Part shown: piece after piece, positions 39,776 through 48,261 of the stretch | Layout of the letters: every line of letters begins with the position of its first letter | Numbering within the stretch: the first letter of the stretch is position 1 | Assembly: GCF_013363995.1 (NCBI RefSeq) | Contig: NZ_JABWGO010000006.1 | Span: forward strand, 289,481-353,480 | Direction: 5' to 3' | DNA length: 64,000 nt | DNA from: Nonomuraea rhodomycinica | Lineage (GTDB): Bacteria > Actinomycetota > Actinomycetes > Streptosporangiales > Streptosporangiaceae | Program-made: the position numbers and the translations under genes | Notes under the pieces: model-generated | Seen by the model: the letters and a program-made list of their open reading frames with translations, nothing else | What the model was told of the DNA's origin: nothing | Databases searched by the model: none

Positions 39776-41053
39776 GTGAGCGCCGGCACCGTGGCCCTGG
39801 TCGTGCCCGAGGGCATCCACATCCCCTCCTGGGACCTGTACGAGCTGAGCATCCCGTGCACGGTCTTCGGCAAGCCGCAGCCCGACCTCGCCGACCCCTG
39901 GTACGACCTGCGGCTGTGCGCCATGGACGCGGGCGGCGCCGGTTCGCCGTACGAGCTGACCGTGCGGACCCGCCACGGCCTCGACGGCCTGGCCGGCGCG
40001 GACACCGTCATCGTGACCTCCGTGCCCGACGCCTGCGTCGAGGACGGCGCGCCGCTGCCGGCCGGCCTCGTCGCCGCGCTGCGCCACGCCCACGACGCGG
40101 GCGCCCGCATGGTGTCGCTGTGCACCGGCGCCTTCGCGCTCGCCGAGGCGGGCCTGCTCGACGGGCGGCGCGCCACCGCCCACTGGATGCACACGGCGCA
40201 GCTCGCCGCGCGTTACCCGAAGGTCGAGGTGGACGACTCGGTGCTGTACGTGGACGACGGCGACGTGCTCACCAGCGCCGGCGTCACCGCCGGCCTCGAC
40301 CTGTGCCTGCACCTGGTGCGCCGCGACCTTGGCGCGCACGTCGCCAACCAGCTCGCCAGGCGCATGGTCGTGCCCGCGCACCGGCCCGGCGGGCAGGCGC
40401 AGTTCGTGGACCTGTCCGTGCCGGTCACCGACGACGAGGGGCTCGGGCCGGTGCTGGAGTGGGCGCGGGGCCGCCTGGACCAGCCGATCACCGTCGAGGA
40501 CCTGGCCCGGCGGGCGGCGATGAGCCCGCGCACCTTCTACCGGCGCCTCAAGGCCGCGACGGGCACCACGCCGCTGCGGTGGCTGCTCAACCAGCGGCTG
40601 GGCCTGGCGCAGAGCCTCCTGGAGTCGACCGGCCTGCCGATCGAGAAGGTGGGGCAGCTGAGCGGCCTCGGCACCGCCAACAACCTGCGCCACCACTTCC
40701 TCAAGCAGGTCGGCGTCTCCCCGGGCGACTACCGCCGGGCATTCCCCCGCGGGTCAGCGCAGGCGCAGCGTGATCGTGCAGGAGCCGCCGAGCCGGTCGG
40801 CGAGGCCGCCGAAGCGGGCCGTGAGCGCCGGGCCCGTCGTGGCTCCGGACAGCAGCGGATGGCCGTGGGCCAGGGCCGTCACCGGGCGGCGCCAGGTGAC
40901 GGTCAGCTCGTCCAGCTCGCAGCGCGGGTCGGCCACGGTGAGCGTGGCCGCGCCGTCCGGCAGTTCCCGGACGAGGACCGCGCAGGGCGCGGAGGCGGTG
41001 AGGGGGCCGGCCGTGCCGGGGTTCCAGAAGTTGACGGCGGTCAGCCCGAGTGA
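39776..41053 (+). CDS. GlxA family regulator (AraC type) with abnormal C-terminus
   Basis: The first 320 residues are a normal GlxA-type regulator: a DJ-1/PfpI-like domain (residues 5-180; MVSLCTGAFALAEAGLLDGRRATAHW, with a Cys at the nucleophile elbow) and two AraC helix-turn-helix motifs (ITVEDLARRAAMSPRTFYRRLKAATG; IEKVGQLSGLGTANNLRHHFLKQVGVSPGDYRRAF). Family members end about here. This frame instead runs another 100 residues as an antisense copy of the polysaccharide lyase gene, which is not plausible protein. A one-base insertion in the C-run at about 40742 would give PPRVSAGAA and stop at 40773. Divergent from the DinB gene. Confidence 0.75.
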   Translation: MSAGTVALVVPEGIHIPSWDLYELSIPCTVFGKPQPDLADPWYDLRLCAMDAGGAGSPYELTVRTRHGLDGLAGADTVIVTSVPDACVEDGAPLPAGLVAALRHAHDAGARMVSLCTGAFALAEAGLLDGRRATAHWMHTAQLAARYPKVEVDDSVLYVDDGDVLTSAGVTAGLDLCLHLVRRDLGAHVANQLARRMVVPAHRPGGQAQFVDLSVPVTDDEGLGPVLEWARGRLDQPITVEDLARRAAMSPRTFYRRLKAATGTTPLRWLLNQRLGLAQSLLESTGLPIEKVGQLSGLGTANNLRHHFLKQVGVSPGDYRRAFPRGSAQAQRDRAGAAEPVGEAAEAGRERRARRGSGQQRMAVGQGRHRAAPGDGQLVQLAARVGHGERGRAVRQFPDEDRAGRGGGEGAGRAGVPEVDGGQPE

Positions 41054-43015
41054 CGGGACATGGACGCCCTGCTGACGCCGGGTGTTGCTGAGGGCGCGGA
41101 CCCGGCCGGGGTCGGCGGCGCGGGCCCGGGTGCGCTCCTCGGTGGCGCCGGGCAGCAGCAGGTAGACGTAGGCGGCCTCGCGCGGGTCGGTGCCGTGGTC
41201 CAGCCAGAGCGTCGTGTAGTCACGCGCCATGCCGCCCGGGCCGGTGCGCCGCTCCTGGAGGGTGCGCGGGGGCGGGCCCGCGGGCAGGACGTAGCCGCCG
41301 TGCCCCTCCAGGTGCGCCCACGTCGCCCCGACTCTGAGCGGCGCGCCGGTGCGCCGGTTGTCGACGACGGTCTCGACCGGGACGCCGTCGCGGGAGGTGA
41401 TGCCCGCCCCCAGGCACACGACGGCGTCGTCCAGGAAGAACCACGACTTGAACGCCTCCATCGTGCTCTCCAGCCCGTTGAGGTGCTGCCCGACCGCCGC
41501 GTACGCGCCGTCGGTCGCGCCCCCCACCCACCGCCCGGGCGGGCACGTGTCGCCCCATCCCGGGCCGGCCCCGTCGGGCAGCCGCTTGGTGGAGACCGTG
41601 GTGCCGGGCAGCCGGTACGGGTCCACGGTCGCCCAGAAGCCGTCGGAGTACTGGTCGCCGTGCCCCTCGGCCCACCAGTAGAGCATCCCGGAGCCGGTGT
41701 GCCACCCGCGCAGGTTCTCGCCGTTGCCGTGCTCGTAGTGGCCGATCCGGTACGACGCCATGCTGAGCCCCGCGCACCAGCCCGGCGCGCGGTGGACGGC
41801 ACGGGCGCTCATCGGCAGCAGCCGGTGCCCGGCCGGTTCGGGGGCCGCCGGTACGCGCGCGTCGGCCGCGACGGCCGCCAGCCGGGCGTGGAACCCCAGC
41901 TCGCCCTCGCTCTCCGCCGCGTCGAGCATCGGCCGCGCCGTGTCGCGCGCCGCCCAGCCCTTGACCATCGCCTGCCAGCGCGCCCGCTCGGCCTCCGGCG
42001 CGGTCTCGGCGAGCAGGAGGATCGACGCGGCGATCAGGCGTCCCCGGCGGTGGTCACCGAACGGCCGGCGCACGATGCCGCGCCCGCCGGCCAGGTCCAT
42101 GCAGAACCCGTCGTGGATCACCGGCGCGAACGAGCGCTCCACGCTGTCGTGGACCACCCGCCGCAGGTGCTCGGGGATCTCCCACGGCGTGCCGCGCAGC
42201 ACCGTGAACAGCGCCGCGAGCCCGGTCAGGGCCACCATGCCGTACCCGCCCTGGTACGGCACGTACGTGTGCTGGATGAAGGAGCCGTCCCGGTAGAACC
42301 CGTCGCCCTGCTCGACGTACCGCAGGACGGGCGTCAGCGCGGAGGCGGCCAGCTCGGCCCGGACGGGGTCGGCCCCGAGGATCGCGCGCAGCAGCATGAC
42401 CGTGCACAGGTCCACCCGGTTGGCGCCGGTGCTGAGGCCGCCGTAGCGGTGCAGGCGCCTCGGCGGCACGAAGTGGTCCACGGCGTCGCGCAGCCCGCCC
42501 GCCTGCTCGGCCGTGAGGTGCGGGGCGATCAGCACGGCCGTGTCGAGCAGGACCTTGGGCACGCCGATCCGCCAGTTCCACCAGTTGCCCTCCGGGCGCG
42601 CCCCGGCAGCGTACACGTGGCGACGGTAGTGGTCGACGCCGGCGGCCACGGCCGCGGCGAGACGCGGGTCGCCGGTCAGCCCGGTGCCGGGCAGCGCGTA
42701 CGCGCGGGCCATCGCGCGCAGCCGCTCCGGCGTGTCGGTGAAGGACGGGTAGGGCAGGCCGGGCCAGAGCGACGTGCGGTCCGGGGCCATGGTGTCGCGG
42801 TGCCGGGCCGCCGCGCGTCCCAGCTCGGCGAGCCGTTCCCGGTACGGCGTCAGCGCGGCCACCCGGGACACCGGGTCGGTGGTCAGCGCGGTCCATCGGC
42901 GGCGCAGGAGGTCGAACGCCTCACCCCACAGCCCGGTGGCGGCCACCGGGACCACCGCCCCGGCCGCCGCTGCTCCGCCCAGCAGCAGGAGAGATCGCCG
43001 GGTGTATCCGCGCAC
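40754..43015 (-). CDS. Polysaccharide lyase family 8 (hyaluronate/chondroitin/xanthan lyase type), Tat-exported
   Basis: A 753-residue lyase. The N-terminus has a Tat signal (YTRRSLLLLGGAAAAGAVV). An alpha/alpha toroid follows with GNWWNWRIGVPK (the Asn that neutralises the uronic acid), STGANRVDLC, GDGFYRDGSFIQHTYVPYQGGYG (catalytic His region) and RIGHYEHGNGENLRGWHTGSGMLYWW (catalytic Tyr and Arg/Glu). The C-terminal half is the beta-sandwich. It cleaves uronic-acid-containing glycans outside the cell by beta-elimination; exact substrate unknown. The GTG at 43015 is the start closest to the twin-arginine motif. An ATG at 43123 would add a low-complexity Pro-rich stretch. AraC-type regulator at its 3' end. 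Confidence 0.88.
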   Translation of the reverse strand: MRGYTRRSLLLLGGAAAAGAVVPVAATGLWGEAFDLLRRRWTALTTDPVSRVAALTPYRERLAELGRAAARHRDTMAPDRTSLWPGLPYPSFTDTPERLRAMARAYALPGTGLTGDPRLAAAVAAGVDHYRRHVYAAGARPEGNWWNWRIGVPKVLLDTAVLIAPHLTAEQAGGLRDAVDHFVPPRRLHRYGGLSTGANRVDLCTVMLLRAILGADPVRAELAASALTPVLRYVEQGDGFYRDGSFIQHTYVPYQGGYGMVALTGLAALFTVLRGTPWEIPEHLRRVVHDSVERSFAPVIHDGFCMDLAGGRGIVRRPFGDHRRGRLIAASILLLAETAPEAERARWQAMVKGWAARDTARPMLDAAESEGELGFHARLAAVAADARVPAAPEPAGHRLLPMSARAVHRAPGWCAGLSMASYRIGHYEHGNGENLRGWHTGSGMLYWWAEGHGDQYSDGFWATVDPYRLPGTTVSTKRLPDGAGPGWGDTCPPGRWVGGATDGAYAAVGQHLNGLESTMEAFKSWFFLDDAVVCLGAGITSRDGVPVETVVDNRRTGAPLRVGATWAHLEGHGGYVLPAGPPPRTLQERRTGPGGMARDYTTLWLDHGTDPREAAYVYLLLPGATEERTRARAADPGRVRALSNTRRQQGVHVPSLGLTAVNFWNPGTAGPLTASAPCAVLVRELPDGAATLTVADPRCELDELTVTWRRPVTALAHGHPLLSGATTGPALTARFGGLADRLGGSCTITLRLR

Positions 43016-43264
43016 GGGCAGATTATCCGGGAACGGAGACCCGCCTCGCGCACGAGGAGGGGACGGGGCGCCGAGGGGAGGCGACGGGGCGCCGAGGGGA
43101 GGGGACGGGGGCCGCGACGCCAAGGGGAGGGCGGGAGCGCCGCGGCCCCGGGGAGGGGGACGACCGAGGGGGCCGCGGTCCGCAGGAGAGGTGCGAGGAC
43201 CGCGGCCCCGGGGGGAAGGGGGACCACGGGGAGGGGACCGTGGGCTTGCGGATCACGGAGATGT
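43016..43264. other. G-rich low-complexity intergenic tract
   Basis: About 250 bp upstream of the lyase gene, dominated by runs such as GGGGAGGCGACGGGG and GGGGCCGCGG on the plus strand with several near-repeats of GGGGCGCCGAGGGGAGG. No believable gene. G-runs could form quadruplexes or slow polymerase. Confidence 0.5.
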
Positions 43265-43317
43265 CGGGACGCCGGGGCCGTCCTTAACCCGGTGACCTGC
43301 ACGGCCCCGGCGTCCCG
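43265..43317. terminator. Very stable terminator hairpin
   Basis: CGGGACGCCGGGGCCGT (43265-43281) and ACGGCCCCGGCGTCCCG (43301-43317) are perfect 17-bp complements with a 19-base loop, 9 bp after the stop of the minus-strand ATPase gene. It has no T-run, as is normal in actinomycetes. Confidence 0.75.
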
Positions 43318-43326
43318 TGGGGGACC

Positions 43327-43860
43327 TCAGAATGGCTTCGCGCTCATGGCGGCCAGTCCCCAGGAGTGGCCGCGCCCGGCGTACTGGGCGGAGCCCGCGC
43401 CGTCGGGGCCTTCCGGCGCGGGCTCCTGGACGGGAGCCGGCAGCTCGAACCAGACCACCTTCCCTCGTGGGGTGTGGTCGCCGCCCCAGCAGCAGGCGAG
43501 CATGTCGACCAGTTGCAGGCCGCGTCCGCGCTCGTCGTGGCGGCGCGAGAGCCGGACCTGCGGGAGCTCCGGGTCGGAGTCCTCGACCTCCACGCGCAGC
43601 AGGCCGTCCTCCTCGGTGAGGCTGACGCCGACCGGCCCGTACGCGTGCTCCATCGCGTTGCTCACCAGCTCGCTGACGAGCAGTTCGGCGATCTCGCTCT
43701 GCGCGGAGTGGCCCCAGGCGGCCAGCTTCCTGCGGACCAGGCGGCGTGCCCTGCCGACCTGGTCGGGACGGGACGGGAAGCGCCATGAGGCGACCCGGCA
43801 TCCCGCGGTGGCGGCGCCGCTGATGGCGGCGATCAGAGAGATCCAGGGACGCGCGTTCAT
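43327..43860 (-). CDS. ATP-binding protein, anti-sigma-factor-like (HATPase_c)
   Basis: A 177-residue RsbW/SpoIIAB-like kinase fold protein. VGRARRLVRRKLAAWG leads into ELLVSELVSNAMEHAYG (N box), VEVEDSDPELP (DxD/G1 region) and RGRGLQLVDMLACCWGG (G2 box). Actinomycetes have dozens of such proteins, thought to bind anti-anti-sigma factors or regulate sigma factors by phosphorylation. No partner gene adjoins. A strong hairpin lies just downstream. The ATG at 43860 leaves a 40-residue extension before the fold, which includes one Cys. Confidence 0.85.
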   Translation of the reverse strand: MNARPWISLIAAISGAATAGCRVASWRFPSRPDQVGRARRLVRRKLAAWGHSAQSEIAELLVSELVSNAMEHAYGPVGVSLTEEDGLLRVEVEDSDPELPQVRLSRRHDERGRGLQLVDMLACCWGGDHTPRGKVVWFELPAPVQEPAPEGPDGAGSAQYAGRGHSWGLAAMSAKPF

Positions 43861-44195
43861 GACGTGCCTCCCCGACGGGTGTCGTCGCCGCCGTGGAGGT
43901 CCACTGACGGGCCTGCGGTCCGGTGGTGACTCATGGTTGGGACCCTCGCTCCTTGCTTCCCCCGAGCGGTTTGCTCAGGTCTTAAGCGTCCCTCACCTCT
44001 TCGGCCAGAGGGACGTGAGAAATCCCGATATAGGTACCTATTTCCTGAGTAGGGGTGCGCCTACGTAGTGGCCCCCGCCACACTGCCCTTCGTCCGGCGG
44101 GCCGTAACGGCCTGGCCACGACGGGCGAAATGTCACCTTGTAGAGGTCATAATCCTGTCCAGCGGTGGCACGCCGGGCGAGGGAGCGGGGACAGG
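43861..44195. promoter_or_regulatory. Regulatory gap before the orphan sensor kinase
   Basis: This 335-bp gap has no gene but three dyads: CGTCCCTC/GAGGGACG (43987-43994 and 44008-44015, 13-base loop), the palindrome ATAGGTACCTAT (44030-44041), and GTAGG-GGTGCG-CCTAC (44049-44064). The last two share TAGG/CCTA and look like binding sites for a LuxR/NarL-type response regulator. Confidence 0.5.
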
Positions 44196-46406
44196 ATGGC
44201 CGGACTGACCGGTACGGACGGCACGACCGGCGACGCCTCCGAGACCTCCGGGACCGCCGGGACCGCCGGGACCGCCGACGCCTCCGAGACCCCGGGGAGC
44301 GCCGACGCCTCCGAGGCCCCCGCAGGCGCGCACCACGACCCGCGGGCCGTGCTCGCCCAGGCGGGGGCCGCCGTGATGGCCGCCCTCGGTCCCGTCCTGG
44401 AGATCACCGCGCTGCTGATCCTCGCGCACCTCCCGGACGCCTGGCACCCCTCGCTCACCTCCACCCCCCAGTCGGCCGCCGCCCTCACCTTCCCCGTGGT
44501 CGGGGCGTTCATGATCCATCACCGGCCGGGCCTGAAGCTGGCCTGGCTCATGTGCGTGGGCGGGCTGGCAGCCGGGATCAGCGACTTCGCGTCGGCGCTG
44601 ATGTTCCGGGTGGCCGCCGACGGCGACCTGGTCGCGGCCGGTCACCTGCGCATCGCCGGCGCCGTCGGCTGGGCGGTGTGCGGCGTGACGCTGACCACGC
44701 TGCTGCCCCTGTACTCGCCCGACGGCCGCCTGCCCTCGCCGCGCTGGCGCCCGGTCCTCGCGCTGGGCGCGGCCGCCCTGTCCGCCGAACTGCTCAGAAC
44801 CGTGCTGCGCCCGGATCCGCCGCTGGAGCGGTACCCGTACCCGGCGGTGATCCCCAACCCGCTCCAGGTCCCGGAGCTCGCGCCGTACAACGACCTGATC
44901 TCCGCGGTCGCCTGGACCGCCATCTACACCTCGATGGCCCTGTCGGCGCTGTCGCTGCTGGTGCGGATGCGCCGGGCGGACCCCGTCGGCAGGCGGCAGA
45001 TCGGCTGGCCGCTGTTCGCCTACGCGGGCTACATCGTCTTCCTGGTCGCGGGCGCGTTCGAGCCCGGGCTGGCCTGGCTGTCGATCACCTGGGCGGCGCT
45101 GATCCCGGTCGCGGTCGCCTTCGCGGTGACGCGTTACCGGCTGTACGGGATCGACACCGTGATCAGCCGGACGTTCGTGGCGGCGGGTCTGCTGGCCGTG
45201 GTCAGCGCCGTGTACTTCGGCGCCGGAGCACTGGCCGGGCTGGTGGTCTCCGGGTACGACCAGATCGCGGGCCTGGCCGCCGCCCTGTTCGCCGGGGCGT
45301 TCTTCCAGCCGCTGCGGCGGGCGCTGCAGCGCGCCGTGGACCGCATGCTCTACGGCGAGGTCGGCGACCCGCGGCTGCTGGCCGAGCGGCTCACCCAGGA
45401 GGTGCGCCGGGCCGACCCGGCCGAGGCGCTGAACTCGGTGGTGGGGGTGCTGCGCGACGGCCTCGCGGTCGAGGGCGCCGCGGTGGAGGTGGCCGACGGC
45501 GAGCCCCGCCACGTCGAGAGCGGCCGGGTCGGCGACCGCCCGCGCGAGGTGCCGCTCGTCTGGCACGGCGAGCGGGTCGGCCGGCTGCTCGTCGGGCCGC
45601 CCGGCCCGCGGCGCTTCCCGGCCGCCCACGACGAGCGGGTGCTGGCCACGCTCACGCCGTACGTCGCCGACGTGGCCCACGCCGTCCGCATGGCCGCCGA
45701 CCTGCAACGGTCGAGGGAACGCATCCTCACCACCCGCGAGGAGGAGCGCCGCCGCCTGCGCCGGGACCTGCACGACGGCCTCGGCCAGACGCTGTCGGCC
45801 ATGGCCATGACGATCAACATCGCCCGCAGCCGGCTCAAGAACTCCCCGGACGCCGCCGACGCGCTGCTCCAGGACCTGCGCTCGGGCATGGACGCCGTCG
45901 CGGGGGACATCCGCGAGCTGGTGTACGGCCTGCGGCCCCCGGCGCTCGACGACCTCGGCCTGGCCCGGGCCGTACGGGAGCTGGCCGGCCAGTCCTCGCC
46001 GGAGACCGTGATCGAGGTGGAGGCGGACGGCGACCTGAGCGGCCTGCCGGCGGCAACGGAGGTGGCCGTCTACCGGATCGTCCAGGAGGCCCTGACGAAC
46101 GTGCGGCGGCACGCCGACGCCCGGCGCGCCCGCGTGGTGCTGCGGCGGGAGCCGGCGGCGTTGCGGGTGCGGATCAGCGACGACGGCCGGGGCCTGCCCG
46201 ACGGGCACCGGGCGGGCGTCGGGCTCGGCTCGATGCGCGAGCGCGCGGCCGAGCTCGGCGGCGTGTGCGTCGTCGGCCCCGAGCCCGGCGGCGGCACCCG
46301 CGTGGAGGCCACGCTGCCCCTCCCGGCTGCGGCCCTGGACACCCCCGGAGCCGTGGCCGGGCCGGAGCCCGCGCGCGAGGACGGGCTGGGCTCCTCCGTC
46401 CGGTGA
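44196..46406 (+). CDS. Orphan sensor histidine kinase, NarX/DegS-type
   Basis: A 736-residue kinase. After a 45-residue Thr/Ala/Glu-rich start come about nine membrane segments (residues 60-330), a GAF-like region, then RDLHDGLGQTLSAMAMTINIARSRL (HisKA_3, phospho-His), RELVYGLRPPALDDLGLARA, EALTNVRRHADARRA (N box), ISDDGRGLPDG and GLGSMRERAAELGG. This is the comP/LiaS-like topology common in actinomycetes. No response regulator is beside it; the one at 31448 has its own kinase. The ATG at 44196 has GGACAGG just upstream. Two dyads in the preceding gap may be targets of its cognate regulator. Confidence 0.88.
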   Translation: MAGLTGTDGTTGDASETSGTAGTAGTADASETPGSADASEAPAGAHHDPRAVLAQAGAAVMAALGPVLEITALLILAHLPDAWHPSLTSTPQSAAALTFPVVGAFMIHHRPGLKLAWLMCVGGLAAGISDFASALMFRVAADGDLVAAGHLRIAGAVGWAVCGVTLTTLLPLYSPDGRLPSPRWRPVLALGAAALSAELLRTVLRPDPPLERYPYPAVIPNPLQVPELAPYNDLISAVAWTAIYTSMALSALSLLVRMRRADPVGRRQIGWPLFAYAGYIVFLVAGAFEPGLAWLSITWAALIPVAVAFAVTRYRLYGIDTVISRTFVAAGLLAVVSAVYFGAGALAGLVVSGYDQIAGLAAALFAGAFFQPLRRALQRAVDRMLYGEVGDPRLLAERLTQEVRRADPAEALNSVVGVLRDGLAVEGAAVEVADGEPRHVESGRVGDRPREVPLVWHGERVGRLLVGPPGPRRFPAAHDERVLATLTPYVADVAHAVRMAADLQRSRERILTTREEERRRLRRDLHDGLGQTLSAMAMTINIARSRLKNSPDAADALLQDLRSGMDAVAGDIRELVYGLRPPALDDLGLARAVRELAGQSSPETVIEVEADGDLSGLPAATEVAVYRIVQEALTNVRRHADARRARVVLRREPAALRVRISDDGRGLPDGHRAGVGLGSMRERAAELGGVCVVGPEPGGGTRVEATLPLPAAALDTPGAVAGPEPAREDGLGSSVR

Positions 46407-46480
46407 TCGATGTCACGCACGGTGATCGATGCCGTGCGCGGCGATCTGTGCCGAATCCCACTCGGTGAGATGGGCGGATC

Positions 46481-46511
46481 TTGTGGCAGGCGCCGGGATC
46501 TTTCCTAGAAT
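46481..46511 (+). promoter_or_regulatory. Promoter of the first DUF574 methyltransferase
   Basis: TTGTGG (46481-46486) and TAGAAT (46506-46511), spacer 19 bp, followed by a 34-bp leader with GGAGAGGGGG at 46532-46541. A CGGTGATCGATG direct repeat (46401-46412 and 46420-46431) lies upstream. Confidence 0.5.
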
Positions 46512-46545
46512 CGGGCTCAAATTGATCACCCGGAGAGGGGGTCGC

Positions 46546-47382
46546 GTGAGCGACCTGGACCGCGTGCCACCGCCCGGAGTCGACACCCGTGTCCCGAGCG
46601 TCGCCCGCATGTACGACTACTACCTCGGCGGCAAGGACAACTTCGCGGCCGACCGCGAGGCGGCCGAGAAGATGATCGAGCTGGGCCGCGCCATGGGCAA
46701 CGACGCGCGCCAGATCGCCCAGGCCAACCGCGGCTTCCTCGGCCGGGCCGTCCGCCTGCTCGCCGAGAACGGGATCACCCAGTTCGTCGACATCGGCGCG
46801 GGCCTGCCGACCCAGGACAACGTCCACCAGGTCGCCCAGCGCCACGCCTCGGGATCGCGCGTCGTCTACGTGGACAACGACCCCATCGTGCTGACCCACG
46901 CCCGGGCCCTGCTCGCCCGCGACCCCGACGTCCTCGCCCTCGCTGGCGACCTCAGAGACCCTGACGCGATCTTCGACGACCCCCAGGTCGCCGCGCACGT
47001 CGACCTCTCGCGACCGTGCGCCGTCCTGCTCGTCGCCGTGCTGCACTTCATCACCGACGACGCCGAGGCCGCCAAGATCGTGGCGCGGATCCGCGAGCGG
47101 CTGGCCCCCGGCTCCTACCTCGTGCTGTCGCACCTGTACGAGGGCAACGCCACCGACGACATGGCCCACGCCGGCCAGAGCGTCTACGCGGGCACCACGT
47201 CGGGCGGCCTGGCGAGGCGCGGCTACGACCAGATCGCCGCGTACTTCGAGGGACTGGAGCCGCTGCCGCCCGGCATCGTGCCGGTGGACGCCTGGGACCC
47301 CCACGTGGAGCCGGGACCCGACCTCGACCTCGACCGCCCGGGCATCCTGGCCGGTGTCGGCCGCGTGCCCGCCGGCGACTGA
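46546..47382 (+). CDS. SAM-dependent methyltransferase, SAV2177/DUF574 family
   Basis: A 278-residue protein. DTRVPSVARMYDYYLGGKDNFAADREAAEKM is the family signature (YDYYLGGKDNF), FVDIGAGLPTQDNVHQVAQR the SAM-binding loop, and VVYVDNDPIVLTHARALLA the acidic strand end. SAV2177-type enzymes are abundant in actinomycetes and methylate unknown targets. The GTG start follows GGAGAGGGGG. A second family member begins 19 bp downstream, most likely in the same operon and from tandem duplication. Confidence 0.92.
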   Translation: MSDLDRVPPPGVDTRVPSVARMYDYYLGGKDNFAADREAAEKMIELGRAMGNDARQIAQANRGFLGRAVRLLAENGITQFVDIGAGLPTQDNVHQVAQRHASGSRVVYVDNDPIVLTHARALLARDPDVLALAGDLRDPDAIFDDPQVAAHVDLSRPCAVLLVAVLHFITDDAEAAKIVARIRERLAPGSYLVLSHLYEGNATDDMAHAGQSVYAGTTSGGLARRGYDQIAAYFEGLEPLPPGIVPVDAWDPHVEPGPDLDLDRPGILAGVGRVPAGD

Positions 47383-47401
47383 CCCCTCCGATCGGAGACC
47401 G

Positions 47402-48208
47402 ATGGACAACCAGAGCGCCCACTCCGCCTGGGAGCGGGTCGACACCACCAAGCCGCACTCGGCCCGCGTGTGGGACTACCTGCTCGGCGGCAAGAACAAC
47501 TACGCCGTCGACAAGGAGGCCGGCGACACGATCCTGAACCTGTTCCCGGCCTTCGCCGAGGTCGCCCGCCTCCAGCGGCGCTTCCTCAACCGCGCGGTGC
47601 GCTTCCTGGCCGGGGAGGTGGGCATCCGCCAGTTCCTCGACATCGGCACGGGCCTGCCCACGGCCAACAACACCCACGAGGTGGCCCAGTCGGTCGCCCC
47701 GGAGTCGCGCATCGTGTACGTCGACAACGACCCGCTCGTGCTGGTCCACGCGCGCGCCCTGCTCACCAGCACGCCCGAGGGCGTCACCGAGTACCTCGAC
47801 GCCGACGTCCGCGACCCGGACCGCATCCTGGAGGGCGCGGCCAAGGTGCTGGACCTCAGCCGCCCGGTCGGCCTGACCATGCTGAGCATCATGGGCCAGG
47901 TGAGCGACGCCGAGGACCCGAACGGCATCGTGACCCGGCTGCTCGACCGGCTGCCCTCCGGTAGCCATCTCGCGCTCAGCGACGGCACGAACGTCAACCC
48001 GGCGCTCGTCGCGGCCGTCGAGAGCTACAACTCCCGGGCCGCCTACCCCTACCACCTGCGCGCCCCCGAGCGCATCGCCACGTTCTTCGAGGGCCTGGAA
48101 CTGGTGGAGCCGGGCGTGGTGCCGACGCCGCGGTGGCGACCCGGACCCGAGGCCCCCGACCCGTCCGGCCCCGTCAGCGCCGTCTGCGGGGTGGGCCGCA
48201 AGCCCTGA
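47402..48208 (+). CDS. SAM-dependent methyltransferase, SAV2177/DUF574 family (paralogue)
   Basis: A 268-residue paralogue of the preceding gene: SARVWDYLLGGKNNYAVDKEAGD, FLDIGTGLPTANNTHEVAQ and IVYVDNDPLVLVHARALL align motif by motif. The two proteins have diverged widely outside the motifs, so the duplication is not recent. ATG at 47402 is close to an upstream GATCGGAGACC; the pair is likely translated from one mRNA. Role unknown; possibly in specialised metabolism or small-molecule methylation. Confidence 0.92.
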   Translation: MDNQSAHSAWERVDTTKPHSARVWDYLLGGKNNYAVDKEAGDTILNLFPAFAEVARLQRRFLNRAVRFLAGEVGIRQFLDIGTGLPTANNTHEVAQSVAPESRIVYVDNDPLVLVHARALLTSTPEGVTEYLDADVRDPDRILEGAAKVLDLSRPVGLTMLSIMGQVSDAEDPNGIVTRLLDRLPSGSHLALSDGTNVNPALVAAVESYNSRAAYPYHLRAPERIATFFEGLELVEPGVVPTPRWRPGPEAPDPSGPVSAVCGVGRKP

Positions 48209-48261
48209 CCCACGCGTTCTTCCCCGGTCCTTGTCGGTGGCCGCCGCTATGGTCCCCGATC

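Noticed and set aside
46546..48208. DUF574 pair as part of a natural-product cluster
   Set aside because: No polyketide, peptide or terpene synthase genes lie near them.
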